This document shows positions 33,748 to 42,472 of a DNA stretch of 64,000 bases, piece after piece; the first letter of the stretch is position 1, and every line of letters starts with the position of its first letter. Source of the DNA: Zunongwangia mangrovi (GTDB lineage: Bacteria; Bacteroidota; Bacteroidia; Flavobacteriales; Flavobacteriaceae); the NCBI RefSeq assembly GCF_900112105.1, contig NZ_FOKV01000002.1:186001-250000 (forward strand). The letters run 5' to 3'. The notes beneath the pieces were generated by a model. It did no database searches. It saw only the letters and a program-made list of their open reading frames with translations, and was not told the origin of the DNA. The position numbers were made by a program, and so were the translations under genes.

Positions 33748-34194
33748 TTAGATAATTTCAGCGGAGTTAACTTTTCTTGCACCAGTATTATCTCGAAGGT
33801 TATTTTTACTAGGGAATTTGCTTTTATTAAGTTTTATTGCTTTTTGCCAATCCATTTCATCGACAATAGTAATACCATGTTCCTTAGCTTCTTCTACGAC
33901 GAGCCAATCAGGGTTTTTTCCTGTAATAAGAAAATTAGTATCCATTGCCATTTTTTCTTCAACTATCGCATTTTTACTTAGAAGATCGCATTTGATGGAT
34001 TCTTCTCTTAATTCATCTAATTTACCATCGAAAACTACCTTTTTTCCCTCAAAGCTATCTGTAGATTTTTCTTCAACCTCTATGTTTTGTTTGATTTCCT
34101 CTTCTTTTGATGAAACAAAGTAATAATTCCAAGTAAGATAAATAATCCCAAGAAGAAGCAGGATATAGGCGGTTATAATTATCTGCAAAGTCAT
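33748..34194 (-). CDS. Membrane-anchored BRCT-domain protein
   Basis: 148 residues: one N-terminal helix (LQIIITAYILLLLGIIYLTW), an acidic linker and residues about 47-118 that read FEGKKVVFDGKLDELREES, then NAIVEEKMAMDTNFLITGKN and EEAKEHGITIVDEMDWQKAI. This is the order of a BRCT domain (FxGKxxxxxG, GAxV, LVxG, KAxxxGIxIV, xxF). BRCT domains are normally part of DNA ligases or repair proteins and are not tethered to a membrane. A TTG extension to 34221 is rejected in favour of ATG 34194. No partner gene is obvious. Confidence 0.7.
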   Translation of the reverse strand: MTLQIIITAYILLLLGIIYLTWNYYFVSSKEEEIKQNIEVEEKSTDSFEGKKVVFDGKLDELREESIKCDLLSKNAIVEEKMAMDTNFLITGKNPDWLVVEEAKEHGITIVDEMDWQKAIKLNKSKFPSKNNLRDNTGARKVNSAEII

Positions 34195-34435
34195 AGTTAG
34201 TGTGTGGTTAGTAACAATCAAATAATAAATCTATTATTCAACTGAATTTATGACAAACTTACATTATTTTTATTCACTATTCTTCATGATTTTTAGTTTT
34301 TAACGATTTTAATACATTCTTACGCTTCTTATATACAGCTGCATTCGCCAGCAGTTTCAAAGCGTTAATCATTGTTTAAAACGCCTCTAAACTTTTATCC
34401 ATTCATATAATCTTACTATTTTCAAAGAAAAAATT

Positions 34436-35404
34436 ATGGAATTAAAGAATTTAGGAAATACCGATCTTAAAACACCACCTATTATTTTTGGCGGTAATGT
34501 ATTTGGATGGACACTTGATGAGAAAGAATCATTTAAAATGCTAGATGAGCTGCTTGAAAAAGGCTATACCTGCATCGACACAGCAGATGTTTATTCCAGG
34601 TGGGCAGATGATAACGAAGGAGGCGAATCTGAAAAAATTATTGGTAAATGGATGAAAGATCGTGGCGTAAGAGATAAAATTACGCTTGCCACTAAAGTAG
34701 GTTCAGATATGGGGCAAGGCAAAAAAGATATTTCTGAAAATTACATTTTAAAAGCCGCACAGGAATCACTGAAAAGATTAGAAACAGGTTATATCGATTT
34801 GTATTACACGCACTGGGACGATGATCGCACTCCTGTTGAAGAAACTTTAGGCGCTTACCAAAAACTGATCAAAAACGGATTCGTTAAATATATTGGTGCC
34901 TCAAATTTGAGTCCGGCGAGATTAAGAGATTCTTTAAACGCTTCTAAAGCAAAAGCTTTACCAAAATATCAGGTTTTTCAGCAGGAATATAGCTTAATGA
35001 ATCGTGATAAAGTTGAAGGTGATATTTTAAAATTATGCCAGGAAAATAATGTGAGTATTACAACCTATTTTTCTTTGGCTAGCGGATTTTTAACCGGTAA
35101 ATATCGCAGCAAAGACGATCTTGAGGGACAAAACCGAAAGGATTTTGTAAAAGATTATCTGGATGATCGCGGTAAAAATATTCTTAAAACTTTAGACGAA
35201 GTTTCTGAAGAGCACGGAATCTCTAATGCTGGTGTGGCTTTAGCCTGGATTATTAACAGACCAGGAATCACTGCCGCAATCGCCAGTGCTACAAAATCCT
35301 CGCATTTAAAAGCTTTCGAGGAAGCAACTTCAGTAAAACTATCTAGTGAAAATATGGAAAAATTGAATGAAGCAAGTAGTAAAAAAGCGCTACAGGATAA
35401 ATAG
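34436..35404 (+). CDS. Aldo/keto reductase
   Basis: 322 residues. The (beta/alpha)8 pattern is clear: NTDLKTPPIIFGGNVFG, CIDTADVYSRW with the catalytic Tyr, TLATKVGSDM with the Lys, DLYYTHWDDDRTPVEET with the His, and FVKYIGASNLSPARL. The C-terminal NADPH-binding stretch is ITAAIASATKSSHLKA. It belongs to the AKR group near YhdN/general stress protein 69-like oxidoreductases. Substrate unknown. A single gene with its own terminator; 241 bases upstream hold no clear promoter match. Confidence 0.9.
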   Translation: MELKNLGNTDLKTPPIIFGGNVFGWTLDEKESFKMLDELLEKGYTCIDTADVYSRWADDNEGGESEKIIGKWMKDRGVRDKITLATKVGSDMGQGKKDISENYILKAAQESLKRLETGYIDLYYTHWDDDRTPVEETLGAYQKLIKNGFVKYIGASNLSPARLRDSLNASKAKALPKYQVFQQEYSLMNRDKVEGDILKLCQENNVSITTYFSLASGFLTGKYRSKDDLEGQNRKDFVKDYLDDRGKNILKTLDEVSEEHGISNAGVALAWIINRPGITAAIASATKSSHLKAFEEATSVKLSSENMEKLNEASSKKALQDK

Positions 35405-35430
35405 AATCAAGATGTAGAAAATAAATAAAA

Positions 35431-35455
35431 AAGCCCCAAAATTGGGGCTTTTTTT
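35431..35455. terminator. Bidirectional terminator between the reductase gene and hisS
   Basis: AAGCCCCAA (35431-35439) and TTGGGGCTT (35442-35450) form a 9-bp stem with a 2-base gap, followed by five T; on the other strand the A run before it also gives T. The hisS stop codon touches the T run. Confidence 0.85.
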
Positions 35456-36824
35456 ATGCAATCTTAGCTACAAGATCTTTCAAGTTTAATCGATCCTGCT
35501 CACCTGTTTTCATATTTTTCAAAGTATACTCTCCTGCTGCCATCTCTTCGTCACCCGCAAGGATCACAAATGGAATATTACGTTTATTAGCGTAGTTCAT
35601 TTGCTTTTTCATTTTGGCTGAATCTGGGAAAACTTCAGCATTTACACCTTCAGCACGTAAAGCATTTATACCTTTAAACGCATATAGGGCTTCTTTTTCA
35701 CCAAAGTTCACAAATAAGACTTTTACATCATCTGCAACCGCTTCGGGGAATAAATTCAATTCTTCCAGCACAAGGTAAATACGGTCTAAGCCAAATGAAA
35801 TCCCAACACCACTCATATTTTTAAGTCCGAATATTCCCGTTAGATCATCATAACGACCACCGCCGCCAATCGATCCCATCTTCACTCCTTTTGGCGCTGC
35901 AACTTCAAAAATCGCTCCTGTATAATAATTTAATCCTCGTGCCAGCGTCACATCTAAATCGAGTTTCGCTGTTTTTAAAGGCATTTCTGCAATGGCATTC
36001 TGAATAAACTCTAACTCTTCAATTCCTTTTAAACCAGCTTCAGAAGTTGATAATATCGATTTTAAAGCCTCAATTTTTTCAGCAAAATTACCTTCCAATC
36101 CAAAAATTGGTTTGATTTTTTCTATAGCGTCGTCAGCAATTCCTTTAGCAAGCATTTCTTTTACCACACCATCTTCACCAATCTTATCCAGTTTATCCAG
36201 CGCAACGGTAAAATCGATTAATTTATCCTGCTCGCCAATAACTTCAGCAAAACCAGATAAAATTTTACGATTATTGATCTTAATTGTAACTCCGTCTAGT
36301 TTTAATGCTGAAAAAACCGAATCATACAATTGTACAAACTCCACTTCCTGCCATAAACTATCACTCCCAACAACATCGGCATCGCACTGAAAAAACTCTC
36401 TAAATCTCCCTTTTTGAGGACGATCTGCACGCCAAACCGGCTGAATTTGATAGCGTTTAAACGGAAAATCGATTTCATTTTGATGTTGTACCACGTAACG
36501 AGCAAAGGGCACGGTAAGATCGTAGCGAAGCGCTTTTTCTGAAATCGAAGGCGTAAGTTTTAAGCTATCTTTATCGGCATAAGCAGTTTCATCAGCTTTC
36601 TTTAAAAAGTCTCCAGAATTAAGAATCTTAAAAATAAGGCGGTCTCCTTCTTCACCATATTTTCCCATTAGGGTATCAGAATTTTCGAAACTTGGTGTTT
36701 CGATCGCCTGAAAACCAAACTTTTTAAATTCAGTTTTAATCTTGTCGAATATAAAATTACGTTTTGCAACTTCCTGCGGAGTAAAATCTCTGGTTCCTTT
36801 TGGTATTGATGGTTTTTGTGCCAT
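35454..36824 (-). CDS. hisS: Histidyl-tRNA synthetase
   Basis: 456 residues, class II aminoacyl-tRNA synthetase. Motif 1 region KGTRDFTPQEVAKRN, motif 2 region RYQIQPVWRADRPQKGRFREFFQCDADVVG, the histidine loop ARGLNYYTGAIFEV and motif 3 GGGGRYDDL...GVGISFGLDRIYLVLEEL are all present. It charges tRNA-His. C-terminal anticodon-binding domain about residues 365-456. An internal segment about 190-290 (GEDGVVKEMLAKGIADDAIEK) is the insertion domain usual in Bacteroidetes HisRS. A TAATTTTG -7-like element on this strand lies at 36883-36890, about 60 bases upstream, without a clear -33. Confidence 0.96.
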   Translation of the reverse strand: MAQKPSIPKGTRDFTPQEVAKRNFIFDKIKTEFKKFGFQAIETPSFENSDTLMGKYGEEGDRLIFKILNSGDFLKKADETAYADKDSLKLTPSISEKALRYDLTVPFARYVVQHQNEIDFPFKRYQIQPVWRADRPQKGRFREFFQCDADVVGSDSLWQEVEFVQLYDSVFSALKLDGVTIKINNRKILSGFAEVIGEQDKLIDFTVALDKLDKIGEDGVVKEMLAKGIADDAIEKIKPIFGLEGNFAEKIEALKSILSTSEAGLKGIEELEFIQNAIAEMPLKTAKLDLDVTLARGLNYYTGAIFEVAAPKGVKMGSIGGGGRYDDLTGIFGLKNMSGVGISFGLDRIYLVLEELNLFPEAVADDVKVLFVNFGEKEALYAFKGINALRAEGVNAEVFPDSAKMKKQMNYANKRNIPFVILAGDEEMAAGEYTLKNMKTGEQDRLNLKDLVAKIA

Positions 36825-37037
36825 AAATCGATCTATATTCAGGTAAATAACCTGAATTCTTTCAGTTTTAAAATTCGTTGTTCAAAATTAACGAAAATCG
36901 CCTACTATATTTGGATTGCAGACCATTTTATCGGCTGCAAATATCTTAAATTTTGCCTGAACCTAAACAATTTTCAAATTTTAAGTAACATTCTTCTCAA
37001 AATTGAGTCTAACTTACAGTGACTGAAATTTCAAAAT

Positions 37038-38279
37038 ATGTTTGCACTCTTACGCGAGAACATTAGTATCGCTTTCGATTCGATTAAAGGCCAGCTTTTA
37101 AGAACTATTCTAACTGTTCTTATTATTGCTATTGGGATTACCGCATTGGTAGGGATTCTAAGTGCCGTTGGTGCTTTAGAAAACACGATTAGCGGGAATT
37201 TTGCTTCTATGGGCGCCAATACATTCAATATTCAGCGTTATAATTACACATCACAAAGGGGAAACGAGATCAATAAAGTAAACCCTGTGATCACGTATCG
37301 TGAAGTGAAAACCTTTCAAGATAAATATCAATATCCTTTAACCACAACGGCGATTAGTTTTACGGGAACGTCTTCTGCGGAAATTAAATGGGAAAACGAA
37401 AAAACCGATCCTGAAATAAATGTACTCGGAATCAACGAAAATTACCTTACTAACTCTGGTTTAGAGATTGAAACAGGTAGAAATTTCAACTATTTTGATA
37501 TTCAGAATAATAACAATGTAGCCATTATTGGAGCCGATTTTGCTAAAAATAACGGACTATTTAAAGGAGCGAGCCCAATTGATAAAACGATTAGTGTTCG
37601 TGGTGCAAAATTTAAAGTGATTGGTGTTCTAGAATCTAAAGGTTCTACCTTTGGAAACAATGAAGATCTACGTGTTTTGATTCCGCTGCAACATGCCAGA
37701 TCAATATTTAGCAGCCCCGGTATAAATTATAATCTTAGTATTAAGGTTGAAAACAAAGAAGCTTTAGATGCTGCTCAAGACGAAGCCATCCTTACTTTTA
37801 GGAACATAAGAAAACTAAGTCCTGTTGAAAAAGATAATTTTGGGATCGAAAGAAGTGACAGTTTATTAAATGAGATTGCTGAAATGTCTTCAGTTTTAAA
37901 CCTCGCTGCCTGGATCATTAGCCTGGTAACAATTTTTGGTTCTTCTATCGCTTTAATGAATATCATGTTGGTGAGTGTTACTGAAAGAACTCGCGAAATT
38001 GGTGTGCGTAAAGCACTTGGAGCAAAGAAAAACACGATTGCTGCGCAGTTTTTTATGGAAACTCTAATTATTGGTCAGTTTGGTGGAGTTTTAGGGATTA
38101 TTTTGGGAATCTTAATTGGTATGGCAGTTTCAGCCGGAGTTGGTTTCGATTTTACAACTCCGTGGTTAGCGATGTTCTGGGCCGTGGTTGTAACCTTGCT
38201 TACCGCGCTATTTTCAGGATTATATCCTGCAATTAAAGCCTCAAAACAAGATCCAATCGAATCACTACGATACGAATAA
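37038..38279 (+). CDS. MacB/FtsX-type ABC transporter permease
   Basis: 413 residues: helix 1 (LLRTILTVLIIAIGITALVGILSAV), a large periplasmic MacB_PCD domain (about 50-280), then three helices of the FtsX domain (LAAWIISLVTIFGSSIALMNIMLVSV; IIGQFGGVLGIILGILIGM; WAVVVTLLTALFSGLYP). TERTREIGVRKALGAKKN is the typical MacB cytoplasmic loop and SKQDPIESLRYE the typical end. Such permeases work with an ATPase for lipoprotein or peptide export, but no ATPase gene is in the neighbourhood, so the partner is elsewhere. A TATATTTG -7-like element lies at 36906-36913 but its -33 is not clear. Confidence 0.9.
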   Translation: MFALLRENISIAFDSIKGQLLRTILTVLIIAIGITALVGILSAVGALENTISGNFASMGANTFNIQRYNYTSQRGNEINKVNPVITYREVKTFQDKYQYPLTTTAISFTGTSSAEIKWENEKTDPEINVLGINENYLTNSGLEIETGRNFNYFDIQNNNNVAIIGADFAKNNGLFKGASPIDKTISVRGAKFKVIGVLESKGSTFGNNEDLRVLIPLQHARSIFSSPGINYNLSIKVENKEALDAAQDEAILTFRNIRKLSPVEKDNFGIERSDSLLNEIAEMSSVLNLAAWIISLVTIFGSSIALMNIMLVSVTERTREIGVRKALGAKKNTIAAQFFMETLIIGQFGGVLGIILGILIGMAVSAGVGFDFTTPWLAMFWAVVVTLLTALFSGLYPAIKASKQDPIESLRYE

Positions 38280-38303
38280 GGAACATCACGAAAACCAACA
38301 ATA

Positions 38304-39800
38304 TTGATTGCTCTAAAAAAGTTCTTTCCAGTAATTTTTGTCTTATCACTTGTAAAATTATGTATTCAGTTACTAGGCAATAGAAATTATGGATTTCACA
38401 GGGACGAGCTTTTACATCTTTCTGTAAGCGAACATTTAGATTGGGGATTTATGGAATTCCCGCCATTTATAGCTTTCCTTGGTAAATTCTCATATTGGTT
38501 TTTCGATTATTCTTTAATGGGCGTTCGTTTATTTCCAACATTTTCAGGTGTTGCGATTCTTATACTTTGCTGCTTAATTTGTATCGAGCTAGGTGGTAAA
38601 AAACAAGCGATTTTACTTTCCGGCATTTGCATTTTAGCTTTTTTGCCATTTTATCGAAATCATACATTATTTCAGCCGGTAGCATTTAACCAGTTATTTT
38701 GGACACTTGGCTTTTACTTTTACATCAGATTTATTAATTCTGAAAACAAAAAGTATCTCGTTTATCTTGGAATCACTCTAGGATTTGGATTACTGAATAA
38801 GTACACCATAGTTATCTGGACATTCGGGATCTTAATAAGTATACTGTTTTATAGAAAAGGGAATTTATTCAGAAATAAATGGATGTATTTTTCTGCAATA
38901 TTAGCTCTACTCATTTTTTTGCCGAATATTATCTGGCAAATCGATCATGATTTTCCAATCCTGAAACATTTACAGGCTCTAAAAGAACATCAACTAGAGG
39001 AAATAAATCCATGGAGGTTTGGCTTGGCGCAGTTGGACTATCCCTTCACGTTATTAGTTAGCATTCTGGGAATTATTGGACTGTTTATAGATGAAAAACT
39101 GAAGAAATATAAGTCGGTCGCCATTGCTTGTCTGGTTATCTTCGGACTAATGTGGATCTTAAAATCAAAAGCTTATTATGTTTTTGGAATTTACCCTATT
39201 TTATTCGCGGCAGGTTCGGCTAAAGTTTCATTTATTTTCAATAAAAAACCAGTCTGGATTTATGCAATTTCAATAATAGTTTTGATGACTTCAGTTTATT
39301 TTATTCCTGAAGCTACACCAATTCTTTCCGTAGAAAATTATATAGAATATGCCGATTTAAAAGGAAATAACGGCCGAGTTGAACTTACCAGTGATTATGC
39401 TGATATGTTTGGCTGGGAAGAACAGGTAAAATTGGTAGATAGCGTTTACCAAAGTCTGAGTACTGCAGAACAGCAAAAAACAGTGATCTGGGCTGAAAAT
39501 TATGGAGAAGCGGGTGCTATTAAAATCTTAGGAAAAAAATACGACCTGCCTAATCCTATTAGTCGGCATGGTAGTTTTTGGACCTGGGGTTATGGCAATA
39601 AAAATGCCGAAATATGGATAAGTTTAGGAAACGAAAAGGAAGTTTTAAACAGTGTTTTCGAGGACATAAAACTTATAAAAACGATCACGCACAAATACGC
39701 AGTTGACGAAGAAAACAATATTCCGCTATATATTTGCCGTACACCTAAAGTCGATATTGAAGATTGGTGGCAACAGTATAAAGATCATATCTATGATTAG
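38304..39800 (+). CDS. GT39/PMT-type membrane glycosyltransferase
   Basis: 498 residues with about nine hydrophobic helices. The first outer loop NRNYGFHRDELLHLSVSEHLDWGFMEFPPFIAF carries the Asp-Glu pair found in the ArnT/PMT (GT39/GT83) superfamily, where the acidic residues bind metal and lipid-linked sugar. The C-terminal 130 residues are a soluble domain. Start is a TTG at 38304: an in-frame TAA lies just 8 codons upstream and no ATG precedes the first helix. It begins 24 bases after the permease gene. Acceptor unknown, perhaps protein or lipid A-like. Confidence 0.8.
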   Translation: MIALKKFFPVIFVLSLVKLCIQLLGNRNYGFHRDELLHLSVSEHLDWGFMEFPPFIAFLGKFSYWFFDYSLMGVRLFPTFSGVAILILCCLICIELGGKKQAILLSGICILAFLPFYRNHTLFQPVAFNQLFWTLGFYFYIRFINSENKKYLVYLGITLGFGLLNKYTIVIWTFGILISILFYRKGNLFRNKWMYFSAILALLIFLPNIIWQIDHDFPILKHLQALKEHQLEEINPWRFGLAQLDYPFTLLVSILGIIGLFIDEKLKKYKSVAIACLVIFGLMWILKSKAYYVFGIYPILFAAGSAKVSFIFNKKPVWIYAISIIVLMTSVYFIPEATPILSVENYIEYADLKGNNGRVELTSDYADMFGWEEQVKLVDSVYQSLSTAEQQKTVIWAENYGEAGAIKILGKKYDLPNPISRHGSFWTWGYGNKNAEIWISLGNEKEVLNSVFEDIKLIKTITHKYAVDEENNIPLYICRTPKVDIEDWWQQYKDHIYD

Positions 39801-39862
39801 ATATTTTAAAATTTCCCGCTACAGAAGTCTTACTCTGAAATTGCTATTAAAAATATATAATC

Positions 39863-40336
39863 TTAAGACTTTACAATTTCAGCAAAATAATTATATAAAT
39901 CTCCCTTGGTAATATTAGATCCTTGTTTGATTAACGCAAAAATATCTTTGTTTCGATCTTCACTTATCGCTTTAGTCGATGTATAAATATTCACTGCATC
40001 ATTCATTAAATTAGATCGTAACCAATTATAGCCTTCGTGCGTGGTGATATCGATAGCTTCATTCTCAACTTTAACAGCGATAAGATTAATCGTAGCAGCT
40101 GTGATTTGAAATAAAAATATTTGTTGTTTAGAGAAATGTTCCAGATACTCCACTTTATTTAAAACGCCTTCCCAAATTAGATCACTAAAAACATCGATCT
40201 CCTTTTCTGCAACATCAGGCTTATTGGTTTTTATATCTTTCCACTCTTCAGCAGTAATAGATTGGGTAGCTAGAAAATTGATAAATTCCTGATGCATTTC
40301 TTCAAGCTGCTCACGTGTAAGTCTTGCGTATTTCAT
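39863..40336 (-). CDS. Conserved Bacteroidetes protein (DUF6495-like)
   Basis: 157 residues, soluble and helical, no enzyme motif. MKYARLTREQLEEMHQEFINFLATQSITAEEW and HFSKQQIFLFQITAATINLIAVKVE look like the DUF6495 family that is common in Bacteroidetes and found beside ribosomal genes; the family name is from memory. The start is ATG 40336; a longer frame to 40366 runs into the terminator of the ribosomal operon. It follows rplI after a terminator and is convergent with the glycosyltransferase gene. Confidence 0.7.
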   Translation of the reverse strand: MKYARLTREQLEEMHQEFINFLATQSITAEEWKDIKTNKPDVAEKEIDVFSDLIWEGVLNKVEYLEHFSKQQIFLFQITAATINLIAVKVENEAIDITTHEGYNWLRSNLMNDAVNIYTSTKAISEDRNKDIFALIKQGSNITKGDLYNYFAEIVKS

Positions 40337-40355
40337 AACAATTAAATAGTTATAA

Positions 40356-40384
40356 AAAAAGCCCACTCATAGAGCAGGCTTTTT
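40356..40384 (-). terminator. Terminator of the rpsF-rpsR-rplI operon
   Basis: AAAAAGCC (40356-40363) pairs with GGCTTTTT (40377-40384), and CTC with GAG inside the loop. It lies 18 bases past the rplI stop codon on the minus strand and is followed by a T run. Confidence 0.75.
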
Positions 40385-40402
40385 AAAAATTATATAGGTT
40401 TA

Positions 40403-40852
40403 TTAAGCTTCTCCTACAACATCGAATGATAAAGTAGAAATTACCTCACGGTGAAAACGTAAAGTAGCTTCGTATTGTCCTAATCTTTTAATGTTTCCAC
40501 CGGCAATATTGATAAATTTCTTGTCGATTTCTACACCTTCTTTAGCTAAAGCATCAGCTAGATCTGCATTAGTGATAGATCCAAATAATTTGTCTCCGGC
40601 ACCAGATTTAGCAGTAAGTTTAATATCTAAACCGTTAAGCTTTTCAGCTTGTTTTTTAGCTTCGTCGATATGCTTTTGCTCTTTATAAGCTCTTTGTTTA
40701 AGAGTTTCAGCAAGAACTTTCTTAGCTGATGGAGTTGCTAATTCTGCGAAGCCTTGTGGGATTAAAAAGTTACGACCATAACCGTTCTTTACAGATACCA
40801 CATCGTCTTTAAACCCTAAATTATCTACGTCTTTTTTAAGTATCAATTCCAT
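40403..40852 (-). CDS. rplI: 50S ribosomal protein L9
   Basis: 149 residues, the usual length. The N-terminal rRNA-binding part begins MELILKKDVDNLGFKDDVVSVKNGYGRNFLIPQGFAE, the classic L9 signature, followed by the long connecting helix (KQRAYKEQKHIDEAKKQAEKL) and the C-terminal domain ending in FHREVISTLSFDVVGEA. Third gene of the S6-S18-L9 operon, 12 bases after rpsR. Confidence 0.97.
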   Translation of the reverse strand: MELILKKDVDNLGFKDDVVSVKNGYGRNFLIPQGFAELATPSAKKVLAETLKQRAYKEQKHIDEAKKQAEKLNGLDIKLTAKSGAGDKLFGSITNADLADALAKEGVEIDKKFINIAGGNIKRLGQYEATLRFHREVISTLSFDVVGEA

Positions 40853-40864
40853 AATTGCTTCTTT

Positions 40865-41164
40865 TTATTTTAATAAATCACCAACGTATGGCATTAATGC
40901 TAAATGACGTGCGCGTTTAACAGCAACAGCCACTTTTCTTTGGTATTTTAAAGAAGTCCCAGTTAAACGACGAGGAAGTAATTTCCCTTGCTCGTTTACA
41001 AAACTCATTAAAAAGTCTGGATCTTTATAATCGATATATTTAATACCAGATCTTTTAAATCTACAGTACTTTTTAGTTTTAGAAGTTTCTATATTAAGTG
41101 GAGTAAGATATCTAATCTCTCCGTCTTTTTTACCTTTTGCTTGTTGTTCAATAGATGTAGCCAT
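40865..41164 (-). CDS. rpsR: 30S ribosomal protein S18
   Basis: 99 residues. [63 protein letters not shown] is the complete S18 core; a 25-residue basic N-terminal tail ([20 protein letters not shown]) is usual in Bacteroidetes. S18 binds S6 on the platform of the 30S subunit, and its gene follows rpsF after 2 bases, which matches the S6:S18 dimer. Confidence 0.97.
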   Translation of the reverse strand: MATSIEQQAKGKKDGEIRYLTPLNIETSKTKKYCRFKRSGIKYIDYKDPDFLMSFVNEQGKLLPRRLTGTSLKYQRKVAVAVKRARHLALMPYVGDLLK

Positions 41165-41166
41165 AC

Positions 41167-41505
41167 TTACGCTTTTTCTTGGATTCTTTTTCTTCTTTTC
41201 TCAGCCCAGGCTGCAGCGTGCTTATCTAACTTCACAGTTAAATAACGCATCATACGCTCATCTCTTCTAAAAGCAAGTTCTAAAGGCTCGATAGCCTCTC
41301 CTGGTGCTTTAAATTCAAATAAGTGATAAAAACCACTTTTTTTGTGCTGAATTGCGTAAGCTAATTTTTTAAGCCCCCAATTCTCCTTTGATACCATCTC
41401 AGCTCCTTTAGAAATAAGAAATTCTTCGTATTTCTTAACTGTTTCCTTTATCTGCTCATCAGATAAAACGGGATTCAAGATGAAAACAGTTTCATAATGA
41501 TTCAT
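41167..41505 (-). CDS. rpsF: 30S ribosomal protein S6
   Basis: 112 residues beginning [26 protein letters not shown]; the central [24 protein letters not shown] and the R-rich helix [14 protein letters not shown] are typical of S6. A longer frame back to 41535 overlaps the promoter, so the ATG at 41505 is used. First gene of the operon rpsF-rpsR-rplI. Confidence 0.97.
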   Translation of the reverse strand: MNHYETVFILNPVLSDEQIKETVKKYEEFLISKGAEMVSKENWGLKKLAYAIQHKKSGFYHLFEFKAPGEAIEPLELAFRRDERMMRYLTVKLDKHAAAWAEKRRKRIQEKA

Positions 41506-41532
41506 AAAATTATATTTTATTAAAATTGGCTG

Positions 41533-41563
41533 CAAAAATAGAACTATTTTTTATATTTCACAA
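41533..41563 (-). promoter_or_regulatory. Promoter of the ribosomal protein operon
   Basis: On the minus strand TATTTTTG (41533-41540) is an exact -7 match, and TTG (41561-41563) stands 20 bases upstream as -33. The start codon of rpsF is 28 bases downstream of the -7 element. Confidence 0.75.
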
Positions 41564-41599
41564 GCTAATTTTATTACGGTTAAAATCCCTATTTAATCG

Positions 41600-42385
41600 A
41601 TGAAATTATACCCAATCTTGCTTTTATCAAATATAATGTCTAATATTGTTAATTGTAAAACTACAAAAAGACCTGTGGAAGATATTTTGCTAAAATGTGC
41701 AGTTGTAGATGACTCTAGTCTACAACGATTATCAATCGTTAAGATGATAAAAGATCATTCTAATCTTACTTTGGTAGCAGAATACAACAATGCTATCGAA
41801 ACTAAGAACGGTCTTTTAGATACCGAGATCGATTTGATCTTCCTGGATATCGAAATGCCTATTCTTTCTGGGTTCGAACTTTTGGACGATCTTCCTAATC
41901 AGCCGCAAATAGTATTTGTTACTGGAAAAACAAAATATGCTTATAAGGCATTTGATTATAGCGCAACAGATTATTTACAGAAGCCCGTTAGTAAGGAACG
42001 TTTTAATAGTGCTGTGATCAAAGCTTTGAATATGTATAAGCTTAAAACGCAGGCTGTACTTCCTGAAGACGAAGATTTTATTTTCGTAAAAAGTAATCTT
42101 AAAAACCGTAAGGTATTTTTAAATCGCTTAAAATATATTCAGGCACTTGGGGATTACGTGAAATTCGTTACTGAAGAAGATAATTTTGTAGTACTGGCTA
42201 CCATGAAGTCTTTTGAGAAAGAATTACCTTCAGAAAAATTTATGAGGACGCATAAATCCTACATCGTAAATTTAGATAAAGTTGAAAGATACAACAGCAA
42301 AACTGTAGAGATCGCAGGAGAAAAACTTCCGTTAAGCAGGCATAAGAAAAATAATCTTATCGAAGCACTTAGCAGTAAAGCTTAA
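41600..42385 (+). CDS. Orphan LytTR-family response regulator
   Basis: 261 residues. Receiver: VVDDSSLQRLSIVKMI, phospho-acceptor Asp in LIFLDIEMPILSGFELL, then FVTGKTKYAYKAFDYSATDYLQKPVSKERF. LytTR domain: FIFVKSNLKNRKVFLNRLKYIQA, MRTHKSYIVNLDKVERYN and LPLSRHKKNNLIEAL. No sensor kinase gene is adjacent, unlike the pair at 19856-21372. The N-terminus has about 30 extra residues before the receiver (KTTKRPVEDILLKC); an ATG at 41636 would shorten it, and the true start is uncertain. Confidence 0.9.
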   Translation: MKLYPILLLSNIMSNIVNCKTTKRPVEDILLKCAVVDDSSLQRLSIVKMIKDHSNLTLVAEYNNAIETKNGLLDTEIDLIFLDIEMPILSGFELLDDLPNQPQIVFVTGKTKYAYKAFDYSATDYLQKPVSKERFNSAVIKALNMYKLKTQAVLPEDEDFIFVKSNLKNRKVFLNRLKYIQALGDYVKFVTEEDNFVVLATMKSFEKELPSEKFMRTHKSYIVNLDKVERYNSKTVEIAGEKLPLSRHKKNNLIEALSSKA

Positions 42386-42412
42386 TTATAAAACATTTTA
42401 ATTTTCAGATAC

Positions 42413-42450
42413 AAAGCCGAATATCGACGATTAGATATTCGGCTTTTATA
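42413..42450 (+). terminator. Terminator hairpin between the LytTR gene and priA
   Basis: AAAGCCGAATATC (42413-42425) and GATATTCGGCTTT (42434-42446) form a perfect 13-bp stem with an 8-base loop, followed by TATATTTTATATT. It probably serves both convergent genes. Confidence 0.85.
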
Positions 42451-42472
42451 TTTTATATTAATTCTGAAAATC

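Noticed and set aside
36906-36913. Promoter for the MacB-type permease
   Set aside because: TATATTTG matches the -7 element but the nearest TTG is 25 bases upstream, outside normal spacing; too weak to list.
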